Part shown: in pieces, positions 1 to 11,029 of the stretch
How positions within the stretch are numbered: the stretch's first letter is position 1
How the letters are laid out: each line of letters opens with the position of its first letter
DNA from: Burkholderiaceae bacterium
GTDB taxonomy: Bacteria > Pseudomonadota > Gammaproteobacteria > Burkholderiales > Burkholderiaceae_F
Length of the DNA: 33,938 bases
Assembly (NCBI GenBank): GCA_013695705.1
Contig: JACCZX010000245.1
Coordinates: 1 to 33,938 of the forward strand
Direction of reading: 5' to 3'
The notes under the pieces: model-generated
Database searches by the model: none
Seen by the model: only the letters and a program-made list of their open reading frames with translations
What the model was told of the DNA's origin: nothing
Translations under genes and position numbers: made by a program

Positions 1-2
1 GC

Positions 3-536
3 CATTATCGACGGCTCACCGGCTACGTCGAGCAGGCACGCGCGGCGGGCGCGACGATCGTGCCGTTGTTCAATGGCGCCGATCGCAACGACGGCAAGCA
101 TCGGCTCGCACCGGCCCTTTTGGTCAACCCGTCGCTGACCCTCGACGTGATGCGAGACGAAATCTTCGGCCCGCTGTTGCCCGTGATTCCGTACGACGAA
201 GTAAAGGAAGCGATTGCGTTCGTCAACGCGCAGCCGCGCCCGCTTGCGATGTACTGGTTCGACAACGACGCTCGGCGCGCGGAATCAGCTTTGAAAAACA
301 CGCACGCCGGCGGCGTGTGCTTCAACGAAACTTTGATGCACGTCGCGCAGGAGGACCTGCCGTTTGGCGGCGTCGGCCCGTCGGGCATGGGTCATTATCA
401 CGGCCGTTGGGGATTCGATACGTTCAGCAAGCTGACCCCGGTGTTTCGCCAGTCGCGCTTTAACGCGATGAAACTGTTCCTGCCGCCGTACCGGCCTCAT
501 GTGGCGAGGATGTTGCGATTGATGAAGCGGTTTTGA
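3..536 (+). CDS. Aldehyde dehydrogenase (coniferyl aldehyde dehydrogenase-like), C-terminal part, 5' truncated by window edge
   Basis: Frame is open from base 3 (HYRRLTGYVEQARAAGATIVPL...), continuing into the listed ORF; ALDH motifs DEIFGPLLPV, NETLMHVAQEDLPFGGVGPSGMGHYHG. Confidence 0.88.
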   Translation, partial: HYRRLTGYVEQARAAGATIVPLFNGADRNDGKHRLAPALLVNPSLTLDVMRDEIFGPLLPVIPYDEVKEAIAFVNAQPRPLAMYWFDNDARRAESALKNTHAGGVCFNETLMHVAQEDLPFGGVGPSGMGHYHGRWGFDTFSKLTPVFRQSRFNAMKLFLPPYRPHVARMLRLMKRF

Positions 537-553
537 TCGCGCAAACGATGCAA

Positions 554-1138
554 TCAATCAGGATTGCGCGCGCTCTTGACGGTAATCGACAACGTATTGA
601 TGTTGGCAAACGCACTGGCGTCGTCGAAGTCCACCGCCACCACATCGAGCGATTCGAGCCAACGATGCAGCGCGCGCTCGCCGCGCGCGATTAGCGAGGC
701 AAGCGGTTCGACCGCGCTGGTATTCACCAGCGCAAATACCGGCTGCAGCCGTTCGCATACGCGAGCACACCCCGCAACGGCGGATGCCGCGAGTGTCACG
801 CTCGCCAGGCGCTGCACCAAGTCGATTGGTAATGCCGGCGCATCACACGACACGATTGCTACCCATTCGGTGCGCGCGCGCCGCAATCCACTCAGCACGC
901 CGATCAGCGGCCCTGCATACTGCTCTGCGTGCGCTTCGTCCTGCACGACCGTGCCGAGCGCTGCATAGCGTTCCAGGTTGCGATTGGCCGAAATCAGCAG
1001 CGGCCCAACCTGCGGCGCGAAGCGCTCGACTACGCGAACGATCAGTGGAATGCCGTCGTGCACGACCCAGCCTTTGTCGGCACCGTCCATTCGCTCACCG
1101 CGTCCGCCGGCAAGGATCAGGCCGGTGATGTCGGGCAT
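554..1138 (-). CDS. mobA: Molybdenum cofactor guanylyltransferase
   Basis: MPDITGLILAGGRGERMDGADKG nucleotidyltransferase motif; next to moaA; internal ATG at 1138 preferred over the ORF start at 1246, which would overlap moaA. Confidence 0.88.
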   Translation of the reverse strand: MPDITGLILAGGRGERMDGADKGWVVHDGIPLIVRVVERFAPQVGPLLISANRNLERYAALGTVVQDEAHAEQYAGPLIGVLSGLRRARTEWVAIVSCDAPALPIDLVQRLASVTLAASAVAGCARVCERLQPVFALVNTSAVEPLASLIARGERALHRWLESLDVVAVDFDDASAFANINTLSITVKSARNPD

Positions 1139-1155
1139 TCTGTTGGTGCGTGCGC

Positions 1156-2271
1156 TCAGCCGCCGATGTACGACATCTCGACTTTCGGCGTCGTCACGGT
1201 CGCTTCGCTGCGCTGCTCCGAGTACCGGTCTGCGCGGCCGCTCCATATGTGGGCGATGGTGGAGTCGATCTGTCGATCCGCGGACGACGCTGGTAGACCA
1301 TTGCCGCGCAGCAGCGCGCGCAAGTCGTGACCGTGGTTAGCAAACAGACAAAGATAAAGCTTGCCCTCGGTCGACAGCCTCGCGCGCGTGCAATCACGAC
1401 AGAATGCGTGCGACACACTGGAGATGACGCCGATTTCGCCCTGCCCATCGCGATAGCGCCAGCGCTCAGCGACTTCACCGGGATAGTTGGCGCCGATTGG
1501 TTCGAGCGCAAAGTCGGCGGCGATACGTTGCACCACTTCTGCCGAAGGCACCACCTCATCCATGCGCCAACCGTTCGACGTGCCGACGTCCATGTATTCA
1601 ATGAATCGCACTATGTGGCCGCTGCCCCGGAAATGGCGCGCCATAGGGACGACCTCATGCTCGTTGACGCCGCGTTTGACCACCATGTTGATCTTGATCG
1701 GCGACAGGCCTGCAGCGGCCGCTGCGTCAATGCCCGAGAGAACGTCGCGCACCGGAAAATCGACGTCGTTCATGCGCCGGAATATCGTGTCATCGAGTGC
1801 GTCGAGCGAAACGGTAATCCGCTTCAATCCCGCTGACGCCAGTTGCGCAGCCTTGCGCGCGAGCACCGAGGCATTGGTCGTGAGCGCTATGTCGAGTTCG
1901 ACACCGTCGTGAGTCTTTATCGGCGCCAGCATTGCAATCAACTTGTGCAAATCCTTGCGCAGCAACGGCTCGCCGCCGGTTAATCTGATCTTTTCAACGC
2001 CGTGACGCACAAACGAACGGGTCAGCTGTGCAATTTCCTCAAACGTGAGCAAGTCGGCGTGTCGCATGAAACGATAGTTCGAATCAAACACTGCCTTCGG
2101 CATGCAATACGTGCATCTGAAGTTGCAACGGTCGGTGACCGAGATGCGCAGGTCGCGAAGCGGACGACCGAGCCGGTCCGCGACTTCGCCGTGGGCAAGT
2201 AGTTCGCCGGGCATGCGCGGTGGCAGCAGCGTAGTGCGAACATCGATCAGTGGAATGACACGGCCTGTCAT
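1156..2271 (-). CDS. moaA: GTP 3',8-cyclase (radical SAM)
   Basis: [10 protein letters not shown] radical SAM motif, C-terminal [20 protein letters not shown] and terminal GG; ORF can extend to 2304. Confidence 0.95.
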   Translation of the reverse strand: MTGRVIPLIDVRTTLLPPRMPGELLAHGEVADRLGRPLRDLRISVTDRCNFRCTYCMPKAVFDSNYRFMRHADLLTFEEIAQLTRSFVRHGVEKIRLTGGEPLLRKDLHKLIAMLAPIKTHDGVELDIALTTNASVLARKAAQLASAGLKRITVSLDALDDTIFRRMNDVDFPVRDVLSGIDAAAAAGLSPIKINMVVKRGVNEHEVVPMARHFRGSGHIVRFIEYMDVGTSNGWRMDEVVPSAEVVQRIAADFALEPIGANYPGEVAERWRYRDGQGEIGVISSVSHAFCRDCTRARLSTEGKLYLCLFANHGHDLRALLRGNGLPASSADRQIDSTIAHIWSGRADRYSEQRSEATVTTPKVEMSYIGG

Positions 2272-2393
2272 GCAGGTGATGTTACCGGTTGAGGCATTCG
2301 GCAATCGCTGCCTGTCGCAATGTGCTGAGCCGGCGGACGCCCTATGTGGGTGTCGCGACCGGCTGCGGGCTGTAGGGTTACTGGTAACGCTGT

Positions 2394-5270
2394 CTAGGCA
2401 TTCGCGCGATCCTGCTTGCCGCCCTGGGTTTCGATCTGCACCAGAGGCGCCTCCTCAAGCGGTGGCAGCACCGGCCGTTCGCGCGCTGCGCGTTTCGGCG
2501 TTGACTGCGCCGCCATTTTCGCCTGCGCATCGGCATGTTTCTCGCTCGCGGTTTGTACCAGCATCAGGCCCGCGCTTTCCAGAACGGATTCCAGTTCATC
2601 GATCGGCAGCGGCGCCGGTTGCACCACCGGCAGAGAAATGATGATCGGCGCAGTGACCAGCGGCGGCATGCGCACTGCGGTGATGTTGGTCACGACGATC
2701 TTTTCCGCCGGCGCATCGGTTGCAGGAAACGACACTTCTGCAGTCTGCATGTCGGTAGCTGACATTAGAGACGGTTGATGTTGCGGATGACTTAGCAACG
2801 CTTGTTCCACCGGCTGTGCGTCAGCGCGATCGTCTGCATCGCTTATCTCAGTGTGGTCGGCGCCGTTAGTGGTTGAAGCTGCAACAGACCCCGAGTCGCC
2901 GTCGCCAGTCTCGCTGCGAGTACCGCGGCCACGCCGGCGCCGTCTGCGACCGCGCTGTTCTTTCTGTCCTTCAGCGCCTCCTGTATCGGGCACAACTGCA
3001 TCCGAGGTAATCATGGTGTCGGCAGACACCACTGACGGCGAAGGACCGATGTCCTCTGGCATCGTGACGCGCTCGGCTGGCTCAGCAACGACCGGCCTGT
3101 CTCTTTCCGGCCGATTGCGCGACCTGCGCTTGTCGCCCGATTCGTCCACCGCACGCACTTCCTCCGGCGCACGCTCGGAACGTCTCTTGTTATCAGTCTT
3201 CGACACCCCGGTTGCGGTGCGCGGCTCACCACGGCGTTTCGAATCGACCTCACCGTTACGCCCGTCACCATCTCGCTTGCCTTCGCGCGGTTCACTCGTC
3301 TTGCCGTCACGCCGACCATCACGCCGACCATCACGGCGCCCGTCGCCATTGCTGCGGCCGCCGCGCCGGTGTTCAGACGGACGATGTTCGTTCCGAGTGG
3401 ATTTCTCCCGCACCGGCGCAGCGGGCACTACGATCGGCGCGGGCTCTGACACATCGCTGCCGGTGAAGAATGCAACGATGCGGTCCCACAGACTTATGGT
3501 GTTCGACGCCAGCGCAACCGGAACCGCAGTGACGATTTGTACCGGTACCGGCGCGGGCGTTTCGGGCACGATGCCCTTGACTACCGCTTCCTGCCGCGTA
3601 CGGGCGCGCTCATCGTCAGCTTTGCCACCTAGATAAGGCGTGTCGGTGCTCGGCGCGAGTTCGGCCGCGCGCTCAAAGCTCGCCTTGGGCACTTCGAGCC
3701 GTGCATCGTCATGCCGCAAACGCTCGATGTGATAGTGCGGTGTCTCGATGAACTTGTTCGGGATCAGCACGACCGATAGTCGCAGGCGCGCTTCAATCTT
3801 TGCAATGTCGGTGCGCTTTTCATTCAGCAGGTAGCTGGCAACCTCGACCGGCACCTGCGCATGAACTGCCGCGGTGCCTTCCTTCATGGCTTCTTCCTGC
3901 AGGATGCGCAGGATGTGCAGCGCAGAGCTCTCGGTGTCGCGTATCACGCCGACACCGTTGCAGCGTGGGCACGTCACATGACTGCCTTCATTCAACGCGG
4001 GACGGATCCGCTGGCGCGACAGCTCCATTAACCCGAAGCGCGAGATCTTGCCCATCTGCACGCGGGCACGGTCGTAATGCAGCGCATCCTTCAAACGGGT
4101 TTCTACCTGGCGCTGATTTTTCAAATCCTCCATGTCGATGAAGTCGATGACAATCAGCCCGCCGAGGTCCCGCAGGCGCAACTGCCGCGCCACTTCGTCA
4201 GCCGCTTCCATATTGGTTCGCATCGCGGTTTCTTCGATGTCCGAACCCTTGGTGGAGCGTGCGGAGTTGACGTCGACCGACACCAGCGCTTCGGTGTGAT
4301 CGACCACGATCGAGCCACCGGAAGGCAGCGGCACCTGGCGCGAATATGCGGTCTCGATCTGATGCTCGATCTGAAAGCGCGAGAACAGCGGCACGTCGTC
4401 CTGATATCGCTTCACGCGCTGCAGGTTGTCTGGCATCACGTGCGCCATGAACTGCCGCGCCTGTTCGTAGATGTCGTCAGTGTCGACCAGGATCTCGCCA
4501 ATTTCCGGATGGAAATAATCGCGAATCGCGCGAATCACCAGATTTGATTCTTCGACGATCAAAAACGGAGCAGGATTGGCGCGCTTCAGTCGCTGGCCGT
4601 CGGGTCCGTTGACGCTGTCCACATACGTGTTCGTCTTGGTGCCGTCCGCGCCCGTCACGGGCAGTTCGAACTGCGCATGGCCTGCGCCTTCGATCGCACG
4701 CCAAAGCTTCATCAGGTAGTTCAAGTCCCACTGCAGCTCTTCCACCGTGCGGCCGATACCCGCGGTGCGCGCAATGATCGACATGCCCGTTGGCAGATCG
4801 AGTTGGTCCATCGTCTCGCGCAACTCCTGCCGGTCTTCGCCCTCTATGCGGCGCGATACCCCACCACCGCGCGGGTTGTTCGGCATCAGCACCAGGTAAC
4901 GCCCCGCCAGCGAGACAAACGTCGTCAGCGCCGCGCCTTTGTTGCCGCGCTCCTCCTTCTCGATCTGAACGACGAGTTCCTGGCCCTCTTTCAACGCATC
5001 CTGAATGCGCGCGGTACGCACGTCGACGCCGTCGCGGAAGTAAGTCTTGGAGACCTCTTTGAAGGGCAGAAAGCCGTGGCGTTCCTCGCCATAGTCAACG
5101 AAGCACGCTTCCAGGCTGGGTTCGACGCGCGTGATGACAGCCTTGTAGATGTTCGACTTGCGCTGTTCGCGTCCGGCAGATTCGATATCGATGTCGACCA
5201 GCCGCTGGCCGTCGACGATTGCCACGCGCAACTCTTCTGCGTGCGTGGCATTGAATAACATGCGTTTCAT
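2394..5270 (-). CDS. rne: Ribonuclease E
   Basis: [25 protein letters not shown]-terminus, S1-domain region, [12 protein letters not shown] zinc-link motif, long low-complexity Arg-rich C-terminus. Confidence 0.95.
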   Translation of the reverse strand: MKRMLFNATHAEELRVAIVDGQRLVDIDIESAGREQRKSNIYKAVITRVEPSLEACFVDYGEERHGFLPFKEVSKTYFRDGVDVRTARIQDALKEGQELVVQIEKEERGNKGAALTTFVSLAGRYLVLMPNNPRGGGVSRRIEGEDRQELRETMDQLDLPTGMSIIARTAGIGRTVEELQWDLNYLMKLWRAIEGAGHAQFELPVTGADGTKTNTYVDSVNGPDGQRLKRANPAPFLIVEESNLVIRAIRDYFHPEIGEILVDTDDIYEQARQFMAHVMPDNLQRVKRYQDDVPLFSRFQIEHQIETAYSRQVPLPSGGSIVVDHTEALVSVDVNSARSTKGSDIEETAMRTNMEAADEVARQLRLRDLGGLIVIDFIDMEDLKNQRQVETRLKDALHYDRARVQMGKISRFGLMELSRQRIRPALNEGSHVTCPRCNGVGVIRDTESSALHILRILQEEAMKEGTAAVHAQVPVEVASYLLNEKRTDIAKIEARLRLSVVLIPNKFIETPHYHIERLRHDDARLEVPKASFERAAELAPSTDTPYLGGKADDERARTRQEAVVKGIVPETPAPVPVQIVTAVPVALASNTISLWDRIVAFFTGSDVSEPAPIVVPAAPVREKSTRNEHRPSEHRRGGRSNGDGRRDGRRDGRRDGKTSEPREGKRDGDGRNGEVDSKRRGEPRTATGVSKTDNKRRSERAPEEVRAVDESGDKRRSRNRPERDRPVVAEPAERVTMPEDIGPSPSVVSADTMITSDAVVPDTGGAEGQKEQRGRRRRRRGRGTRSETGDGDSGSVAASTTNGADHTEISDADDRADAQPVEQALLSHPQHQPSLMSATDMQTAEVSFPATDAPAEKIVVTNITAVRMPPLVTAPIIISLPVVQPAPLPIDELESVLESAGLMLVQTASEKHADAQAKMAAQSTPKRAARERPVLPPLEEAPLVQIETQGGKQDRANA

Positions 5271-5625
5271 CAGCACTCCCTGCGCCTTCGGAGTTCATCC
5301 TGGCGCTGTTGTTGTGCTGAAACGAAGCGAACGCGAAACTAGAGTTTCAGGTCTGGAAAACGCAGGCCGCCGGCGTCGCAAATGCGCGGGCGGGCAGCTT
5401 GTGCAGTGTGCATAATTAAACGACGCGCGGTCACCCATCGGCCGGCGCCAGCAAGGCGCGGCTTGAACTTGTCAACGTGGGGGGCGGATCGCATGGAGCA
5501 CTGTTCCGGAGGCCTGGTCTCTTTGTTCTGGTCCGAACGACTCGTTTCAGCAGATCCGGCACAGCGCCGGACCGAGTGCAGCCGCCGCCATCATCAACAA
5601 GACAAAGCAGCGACTGCGAATTCAA

Positions 5626-5641
5626 GAGGTGAAACCACCTC
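5626..5641. other. Perfect 6-bp stem/4-nt loop hairpin in the rne/rluC divergent intergenic region
   Basis: GAGGTG-AAAC-CACCTC. Confidence 0.5.
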
Positions 5642-5736
5642 GACATGCCGTGGACGCTGAGCGTCGGCCGGCGCCTGTGCGCAATGAGCGCAGCTACAAT
5701 TTCCGCGTGCGGGGGTTATCGGAAGGTTTCTTCTAG

Positions 5737-6801
5737 ATGTCCCACCGCGCGAGTATAGGCAAGATGGGCATTGCACGTAAAACTGGAAAATCAGGGTTAA
5801 ACGAGTCGGAGCCGGATGCGGGCGCCACTGACCTTGCTTCATACCGCGCGTCGTATCGAACGATCGGGCCCGAGTCTGAGGGCCAGCGGCTCGACAATTA
5901 TCTGATCCGCATCGCCAAGGGGGTGCCCAAGAGCCACGTTTACCGCATCGTGCGGCAAGGTGAGGTAAGGGTAAACAAAGGTCGGGCATCGGCCGACTAC
6001 CGCCTCGCGGCGGGGGACCAGGTGCGAATCCCGCCGCTGCGGATCGCGGAGCAGGCGCCGACACGCAACTTCGCTTTTTCGGGTGCTGCCATGCCGCCGA
6101 TTCTGTTTGAGGACGAGCATGTGATGGCGGTCGACAAGCCCGCCGGGCTTGCTGCGCACGGCGGCAGCGGCATTTCTTATGGGTTGATCGAGCGTGTGCG
6201 CGGTGCGCGTCCGAACCAGCCTTTTCTGGAGCTGGTACATCGACTCGATCGTGAAACATCTGGCATCCTGCTGCTTGCCAAGTCGCGCCGCGCTCTGCTT
6301 TCACTGCACGAAGACCTGCGCGAGGGCCGGCTCGAAAAGCGCTATTCGGTGCTGGTCAAGGGCGATTGGGTCAATGGCCGGCAGCACGTTCGCTTGCCGC
6401 TCATCAAATATGTGAACGGGCACGGCGAGCGCAGAGTGATCGTCGACGCCGAGGGCATGGAATCGCATACGGTCTTCAGTTTGACCCGGCGCTTCGGAAA
6501 TTTTTCATTGCTCGAAGCCGACCTCAGGACCGGCCGCACTCATCAAATTCGGGTCCATCTTGCTCATCTTGGATTCCCCGTGCTGGGCGATGACAAGTAT
6601 GGAGACTTTGAGTTGAACAAGCGCGTTGGCCGCGGAGGCGTAGCGCCTGGCCAGCCGCGTCTAGCGCGTATGTTCCTGCATGCTGGCAGTGTGCAATTCG
6701 CACACCCTGTAACGGGCTACCCTATGTTGCTTAAGGCGCCGCTGCCCGTCGAATGCTCGGATTTTCTACAAGGGTTGCAAGGGCTCGATGCGCCGCTTTG
6801 A
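5737..6801 (+). CDS. rluC: 23S rRNA pseudouridine synthase RluC
   Basis: S4-like N-terminus (RLDNYLIR...VYRIVRQGEVRVN) and HRLDRETSGILLLAK motif; divergent from rne as in many proteobacteria. Confidence 0.93.
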   Translation: MSHRASIGKMGIARKTGKSGLNESEPDAGATDLASYRASYRTIGPESEGQRLDNYLIRIAKGVPKSHVYRIVRQGEVRVNKGRASADYRLAAGDQVRIPPLRIAEQAPTRNFAFSGAAMPPILFEDEHVMAVDKPAGLAAHGGSGISYGLIERVRGARPNQPFLELVHRLDRETSGILLLAKSRRALLSLHEDLREGRLEKRYSVLVKGDWVNGRQHVRLPLIKYVNGHGERRVIVDAEGMESHTVFSLTRRFGNFSLLEADLRTGRTHQIRVHLAHLGFPVLGDDKYGDFELNKRVGRGGVAPGQPRLARMFLHAGSVQFAHPVTGYPMLLKAPLPVECSDFLQGLQGLDAPL

Positions 6802-7441
6802 TCTGATCGTGTTCGATTGGGACGGCACGATCGTCGACTCGACTGCGAAAATCGCGGCGTGTATTCGCAGCGCTGCGGCCGATCTCGCACTAACGGTGCC
6901 AACGTTGGAACAGGCAAGCCATGTCATCGGTCTGGGACTTCTCGATGCCTTGTCGCATGCGGTGCCCGGTTTAGCTACCGAGCGCGCCGAAGAGTTTTCG
7001 GCGCGCTATCGCCATCATTATCTGGCGTGCGAGCCCGGGATCGTAGTGTTCAAAGGCATGGAGGCGATGCTTGACGCGCTTGTCTCAAGCGGTATTTCGT
7101 TGGCAGTGGCGACCGGAAAAACGCGTCGCGGATTAACGCGCGGCTTTGAGTCGACCGGCCTGGGTTCCCGGTTCGCATCGTCGCGCTGCGCGGACGAAGC
7201 GCAATCGAAGCCGCATCCTGCGATGTTGCTCGAACTTGCGAGCGAGTTCGACATTCCGGTTCAGCGGATGCTGATGATCGGCGATACCACGCACGATTTG
7301 CAGATGGCGGCGGCAGCTGGGGTCAGCAGCGTTGGCGTGACCTACGGCGCGCATCTGCACTCGCATCTGGAGCCGCACACGCCACTTGCGCTGATGGGGT
7401 CGGTGGCAGATCTGCACTCATGGCTGATAGCGAATCGTTAA
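6788..7441 (+). CDS. HAD-superfamily hydrolase, phosphoglycolate phosphatase-like
   Basis: FDWDGTIVDS motif I, ATGKTRRGL motif II, MIGDTTHDLQMA motif IV. Confidence 0.9.
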   Translation: MRRFDLIVFDWDGTIVDSTAKIAACIRSAAADLALTVPTLEQASHVIGLGLLDALSHAVPGLATERAEEFSARYRHHYLACEPGIVVFKGMEAMLDALVSSGISLAVATGKTRRGLTRGFESTGLGSRFASSRCADEAQSKPHPAMLLELASEFDIPVQRMLMIGDTTHDLQMAAAAGVSSVGVTYGAHLHSHLEPHTPLALMGSVADLHSWLIANR

Positions 7442-7806
7442 TCGATATTTGCGAGTCATCCGCGTTGCTTAACGGTGGGCGTGGCGTTCGCTTCGAAGTC
7501 GATGTTGGAGGGCGTAATGCGCCGGCGTTTGCGGTGCGCTACGGCGGTCGCGCATTCGCCTATCTAAACCGCTGCGCGCACGTTTCGATGGAGCTCGACT
7601 GGCTGCCGGGAATGTTTTTCGATTTCGATGCCGAGCACCTGATGTGCGCAACGCATGGTGCGTTCTATGACCCGGTGACCGGCGCTTGTCGCGGCGGCGC
7701 GTGCGCGGGTTATGGCGGATTGCGTACGTTGGTGGTCGTCGAGCGCGACGGCCGCGTGCTGTGGCAGCCCGACGGCTATGCCGAACCGCTGCGTTTAGCT
7801 GACTAG
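7420..7806 (+). CDS. Small Rieske [2Fe-2S] domain protein
   Basis: Two Rieske ligand motifs: CAH (in NRCAHVS) and CATH (in MCATHGAFYDPVTGAC); overlaps the HAD gene end. Confidence 0.85.
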   Translation: MADSESLIDICESSALLNGGRGVRFEVDVGGRNAPAFAVRYGGRAFAYLNRCAHVSMELDWLPGMFFDFDAEHLMCATHGAFYDPVTGACRGGACAGYGGLRTLVVVERDGRVLWQPDGYAEPLRLAD

Positions 7807-8516
7807 GCGAGCAGGCAAAACACCGCGGGCCGCTTCGCCAACGGCGGGCGCGCATCGTCGCGCATGGCACGCCACTCGGCGATTGCGCATTGCTGAACCC
7901 GCTCGTCGCCGCCGCTAAGGTCAATCGACAGCGACAGACGCGTGGCCGGCGCACAGTGGTCCAGCAGCGCGCTAAACAGCGATTCGTTGCGATACGGTGT
8001 TTCGATGAAGATTTGAGTTTCGCCGCTCTTTGATTCACGCTCGAGCGCCTCGATCGCGGCTGCGCGTGCCTCGGCGGCGATTGGCAGATATCCGTGGAAA
8101 CGAAAACGCTGACCATTGAGACCGGACGCCATCAGCGCCAGCACAATCGACGCCGGCCCAACCAGCGGTTGCACTTTCCAGCCATTGCGGTGCGCTGCTG
8201 CGACCAGGCTGGCGCCGGGGTCTGCGATCGCCGGACAGCCTGCCTCCGAAAGCACGGCAACGTCGACGCCGCTCTTTAATGGCGCCAGCCAGTCGGAAAT
8301 TTTCGCCGCATCGGGGGCGGGGCCGATTTCGACGATCGACAATTCACGCAAGGTCTTCGGATGGCCGAGCTTTTTCAGAAATGCACGCGCAGACTTTGCG
8401 TCCTCCACCAGAAAGTGTTCGACGCGTTGCGCAATCCGAATGACATCGGCTGGCAACGCGAATTGAATCGGCGCGCTTGATATCGGCGTCGGCAACAAGT
8501 AAAGCGTGCCGCTCAT
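7803..8516 (-). CDS. SAM-dependent methyltransferase, tetrapyrrole methylase (RsmI-like) family
   Basis: MSGTLYLLPTPISS..., VLSEAGCPAIADPGASLVAAAHRNGWKVQPLVGPASI; internal ATG at 8516 chosen (overlaps end of maf) rather than ORF start 8744. Confidence 0.85.
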   Translation of the reverse strand: MSGTLYLLPTPISSAPIQFALPADVIRIAQRVEHFLVEDAKSARAFLKKLGHPKTLRELSIVEIGPAPDAAKISDWLAPLKSGVDVAVLSEAGCPAIADPGASLVAAAHRNGWKVQPLVGPASIVLALMASGLNGQRFRFHGYLPIAAEARAAAIEALERESKSGETQIFIETPYRNESLFSALLDHCAPATRLSLSIDLSGGDERVQQCAIAEWRAMRDDARPPLAKRPAVFCLLA

Positions 8517-9109
8517 GATCGCGCCAGCACTTGAATGCCGGCTTCGGCGAGCATCGAAGTCAAGCGTATCAACGGCAGCCCAATCAGCGCCGTGGGGTCG
8601 TCCGATACGGCGCCTTCGATCAGCGCGATCCCGAGCGACTCTATTTTGGCCGAACCGGCGCAGTCGTAGGGTTGGTCGGAGTGCAAATATGTGTCGAGCT
8701 GGTGCTGCGAAAGTTTGCGAAAAGTTACGGTCGTCGGCACACAAGCGATTTGCATCTGACCGGCGCTAGGTCCGACCATCGCGAGCGCGGTATAAAACAC
8801 AGCGGTGCGGCCTTGTAGCACCGACAATTGCGCTAATGCCGCCTGATGAGACAGTGGCTTTCCGAGCAACACGCCATCAAAATCGACCGTTTGGTCCGAG
8901 CCGATCACCACGGCGCTCGCGAAGCTTGCTGCGACTTGCAATGCCTTGCTGCGTGCCAGCCGCAGCGCGGTATCGCGCGGCACTTCGGTCGGCAACGCGG
9001 CTTCGTCAACCTGAGGCGCGTGAATTTCGAACGGTAGCCGCAATCGCTGCAGCAATTCGCGGCGGTAACGCGACGTCGACGCGAGTACGATCAGCGGACC
9101 AGCCATCAC
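8513..9109 (-). CDS. maf: Maf-like nucleotide pyrophosphatase
   Basis: VLASTSRYRRELLQRLRLPFE N-terminal motif, VIGSDQTVDFDG, DCAGSAKIESLG. Confidence 0.92.
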   Translation of the reverse strand: MMAGPLIVLASTSRYRRELLQRLRLPFEIHAPQVDEAALPTEVPRDTALRLARSKALQVAASFASAVVIGSDQTVDFDGVLLGKPLSHQAALAQLSVLQGRTAVFYTALAMVGPSAGQMQIACVPTTVTFRKLSQHQLDTYLHSDQPYDCAGSAKIESLGIALIEGAVSDDPTALIGLPLIRLTSMLAEAGIQVLARS

Positions 9110-9140
9110 TTAAGTGTAGCGGCGCCAGAATTCACTCGCG

Positions 9141-9668
9141 ATGTCCGAGCCGTCAATCACGATCGACAGTTTTGAACTAGCACGCTCGCTGCAGCGGATA
9201 ACGGGCGAGGTTGCCGTTGCGCGTTTGCAGCGATTGTCTGACATGCTGGCGCAGTCGGATGGGAAGCTGCGCTATCAGATCGACGGCGTCATCGAGCAAG
9301 AGGGCAGTCCCGCGGCCGATTTACGCGTCAACGGACGGCTCTATTTGGTCTGTCAGCGCTGCAATGGGTCACTCGAGTTTGATTTCGATCGAACCGCGCG
9401 CTTCCGGTTTGTCGCCAACGAGGAGGTGCTGAACTCGCTGCCAATCGAAGATGACGAAGTCGATGCCATCGTTGGTTCACGCGCGATGAACGTATATGAC
9501 TGGGTCGAAGACGAAGTGATTCTCTCTTTGCCCCTGGTGCCGCGGCATGACGAATGTTCTGCGCCGGTTACTAACGAGCGAAGCGTGGTTGCGGCCGCGG
9601 CCCCGAATCCCTTTGCAGTTCTGGCAGCGCTGCGAAACGACGGCGACGATAGTGAGCGGCGCAGTTAA
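9141..9668 (+). CDS. yceD: YceD family (DUF177) protein
   Basis: LVCQRCNGSLEFDFDR motif; position directly upstream of rpmF. Confidence 0.88.
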   Translation: MSEPSITIDSFELARSLQRITGEVAVARLQRLSDMLAQSDGKLRYQIDGVIEQEGSPAADLRVNGRLYLVCQRCNGSLEFDFDRTARFRFVANEEVLNSLPIEDDEVDAIVGSRAMNVYDWVEDEVILSLPLVPRHDECSAPVTNERSVVAAAAPNPFAVLAALRNDGDDSERRS

Positions 9669-9721
9669 TCGTGCGGTTGTCAGCAACAGCGGGGGCGTAG
9701 CTGCAAGCGCTTCCCCTCGGG

Positions 9722-9727
9722 TATAAT
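9722..9727 (+). promoter_or_regulatory. Putative -10 box upstream of rpmF
   Basis: Perfect TATAAT 25 nt upstream of the rpmF ATG; no convincing -35 identified. Confidence 0.45.
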
Positions 9728-9751
9728 CGCCGCCTTTTCGCGGGGTTAGCC

Positions 9752-9934
9752 ATGGCTGTCCAGCAAAACAAGAAGTCATCGTCAAAGCGCGGAATGCATC
9801 GCTCGCACGATTTCCTGACCAATCCTGCGACGGCGATCGAGCCCACCACGGGCGAGATCCATCGGCGTCACCATATCAGCGCCACCGGTTTCTACCGCGG
9901 CAAAAAGGTTATCCAGACCAAGAGCGACGAGTAG
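9752..9934 (+). CDS. rpmF: 50S ribosomal protein L32
   Basis: [22 protein letters not shown]...[20 protein letters not shown]. Confidence 0.97.
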   Translation: MAVQQNKKSSSKRGMHRSHDFLTNPATAIEPTTGEIHRRHHISATGFYRGKKVIQTKSDE

Positions 9935-9970
9935 GTCGCGGCGCGCATAGGTTGGCCTGAACGATTCGCT

Positions 9971-11029
9971 GTGACAACGCGAATCGCCGTTGATTGCATG
10001 GGTGGTGACCATGGTTGCTCGGTCACTGTGCCCGCTGCGCTTGCCTTTGCCGAACTTCGATCCGATGTACACATGCTACTGGTCGGGCGTCGGGCGGACC
10101 TCGAGGCTGCATTGCGCAGCCCGCGTCCGGATCGCATCGAGCTGGTGCATGCGGACGAAGTCGTTGAAATGGACGATGCCCTGGTCGTTGCAATGCGAAC
10201 CAAGCGCAACTCGTCGATGCGAGTTGCCATCAACCTGGTGAAAGAAGGCCGCGCCGACGTGTGTGTCAGCGCCGGCAACACCGCCGCGCTGATGGCCATT
10301 GCGCGATTCGTACTGAAGACGCTTGACGGCATCGATCGTCCGGCGATTGCAGCGGTGTTGCCGAATCAGAAGGGCGGTGTCACCACCATGCTCGATCTCG
10401 GCGCTAATGTTGATTGCACTGCCGAACATCTGCTGCAATTTGCGGTGTTGGGCAGCGCACTAGTGGCGGCGGTCGAGGACATTGATCGTCCTACGGTCGG
10501 TTTGTTGAACATCGGCGAAGAGTTGATCAAGGGTAATGAAGTAGTAAAACAGGCCGCTGAGATGCTGCGCTTGAGCCCGCTCAATTTCGTTGGCAACGTT
10601 GAAGGCAATGATATTTTCAAGGGTACGAGCGACGTTGTCGTGTGCGACGGCTTTGTCGGCAACGTTGCACTGAAAACTTCCGAGGGCCTGGCATTCATGC
10701 TGGCTGGATTCGTGCGGGAGGAATTCACGCGCGGCGCGCTGTCGCGCCTGCAGGCGATGGCTGCTTTGCCGGTTCTGCGTCGGTTCAAGCGCAGGGTTGA
10801 TCATCGCCGACACAACGGCGCGAGTCTGCTGGGGCTGCGTGGACTGGTCATAAAAAGCCATGGTTCTGCCGACGCGGTCGCCTTTGAAAGCGCGCTCAGG
10901 CGCGGTTATGAGCAAGCGCGGCATCATGTGCTCGATCGCACGGTCGTTGAGATGCGGCCGGTGGTTGCGAAACTGGCGCAAGCTAATCGCGAAAAACATC
11001 CTGCTGCGGATCATCCTGCCGCCGCATGA
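9971..11029 (+). CDS. plsX: Phosphate acyltransferase PlsX
   Basis: [21 protein letters not shown] motifs; GTG start; between rpmF and fabH. Confidence 0.95.
   Translation: MTTRIAVDCMGGDHGCSVTVPAALAFAELRSDVHMLLVGRRADLEAALRSPRPDRIELVHADEVVEMDDALVVAMRTKRNSSMRVAINLVKEGRADVCVSAGNTAALMAIARFVLKTLDGIDRPAIAAVLPNQKGGVTTMLDLGANVDCTAEHLLQFAVLGSALVAAVEDIDRPTVGLLNIGEELIKGNEVVKQAAEMLRLSPLNFVGNVEGNDIFKGTSDVVVCDGFVGNVALKTSEGLAFMLAGFVREEFTRGALSRLQAMAALPVLRRFKRRVDHRRHNGASLLGLRGLVIKSHGSADAVAFESALRRGYEQARHHVLDRTVVEMRPVVAKLAQANREKHPAADHPAAA

Noticed and set aside
3800-4141. ORFs on + strand antisense to rne (also 2851-3636, 4077-4547, 4677-5258)
   Set aside because: Shadow ORFs in GC-rich coding DNA; no recognisable domains and they sit opposite a clear RNase E reading frame.
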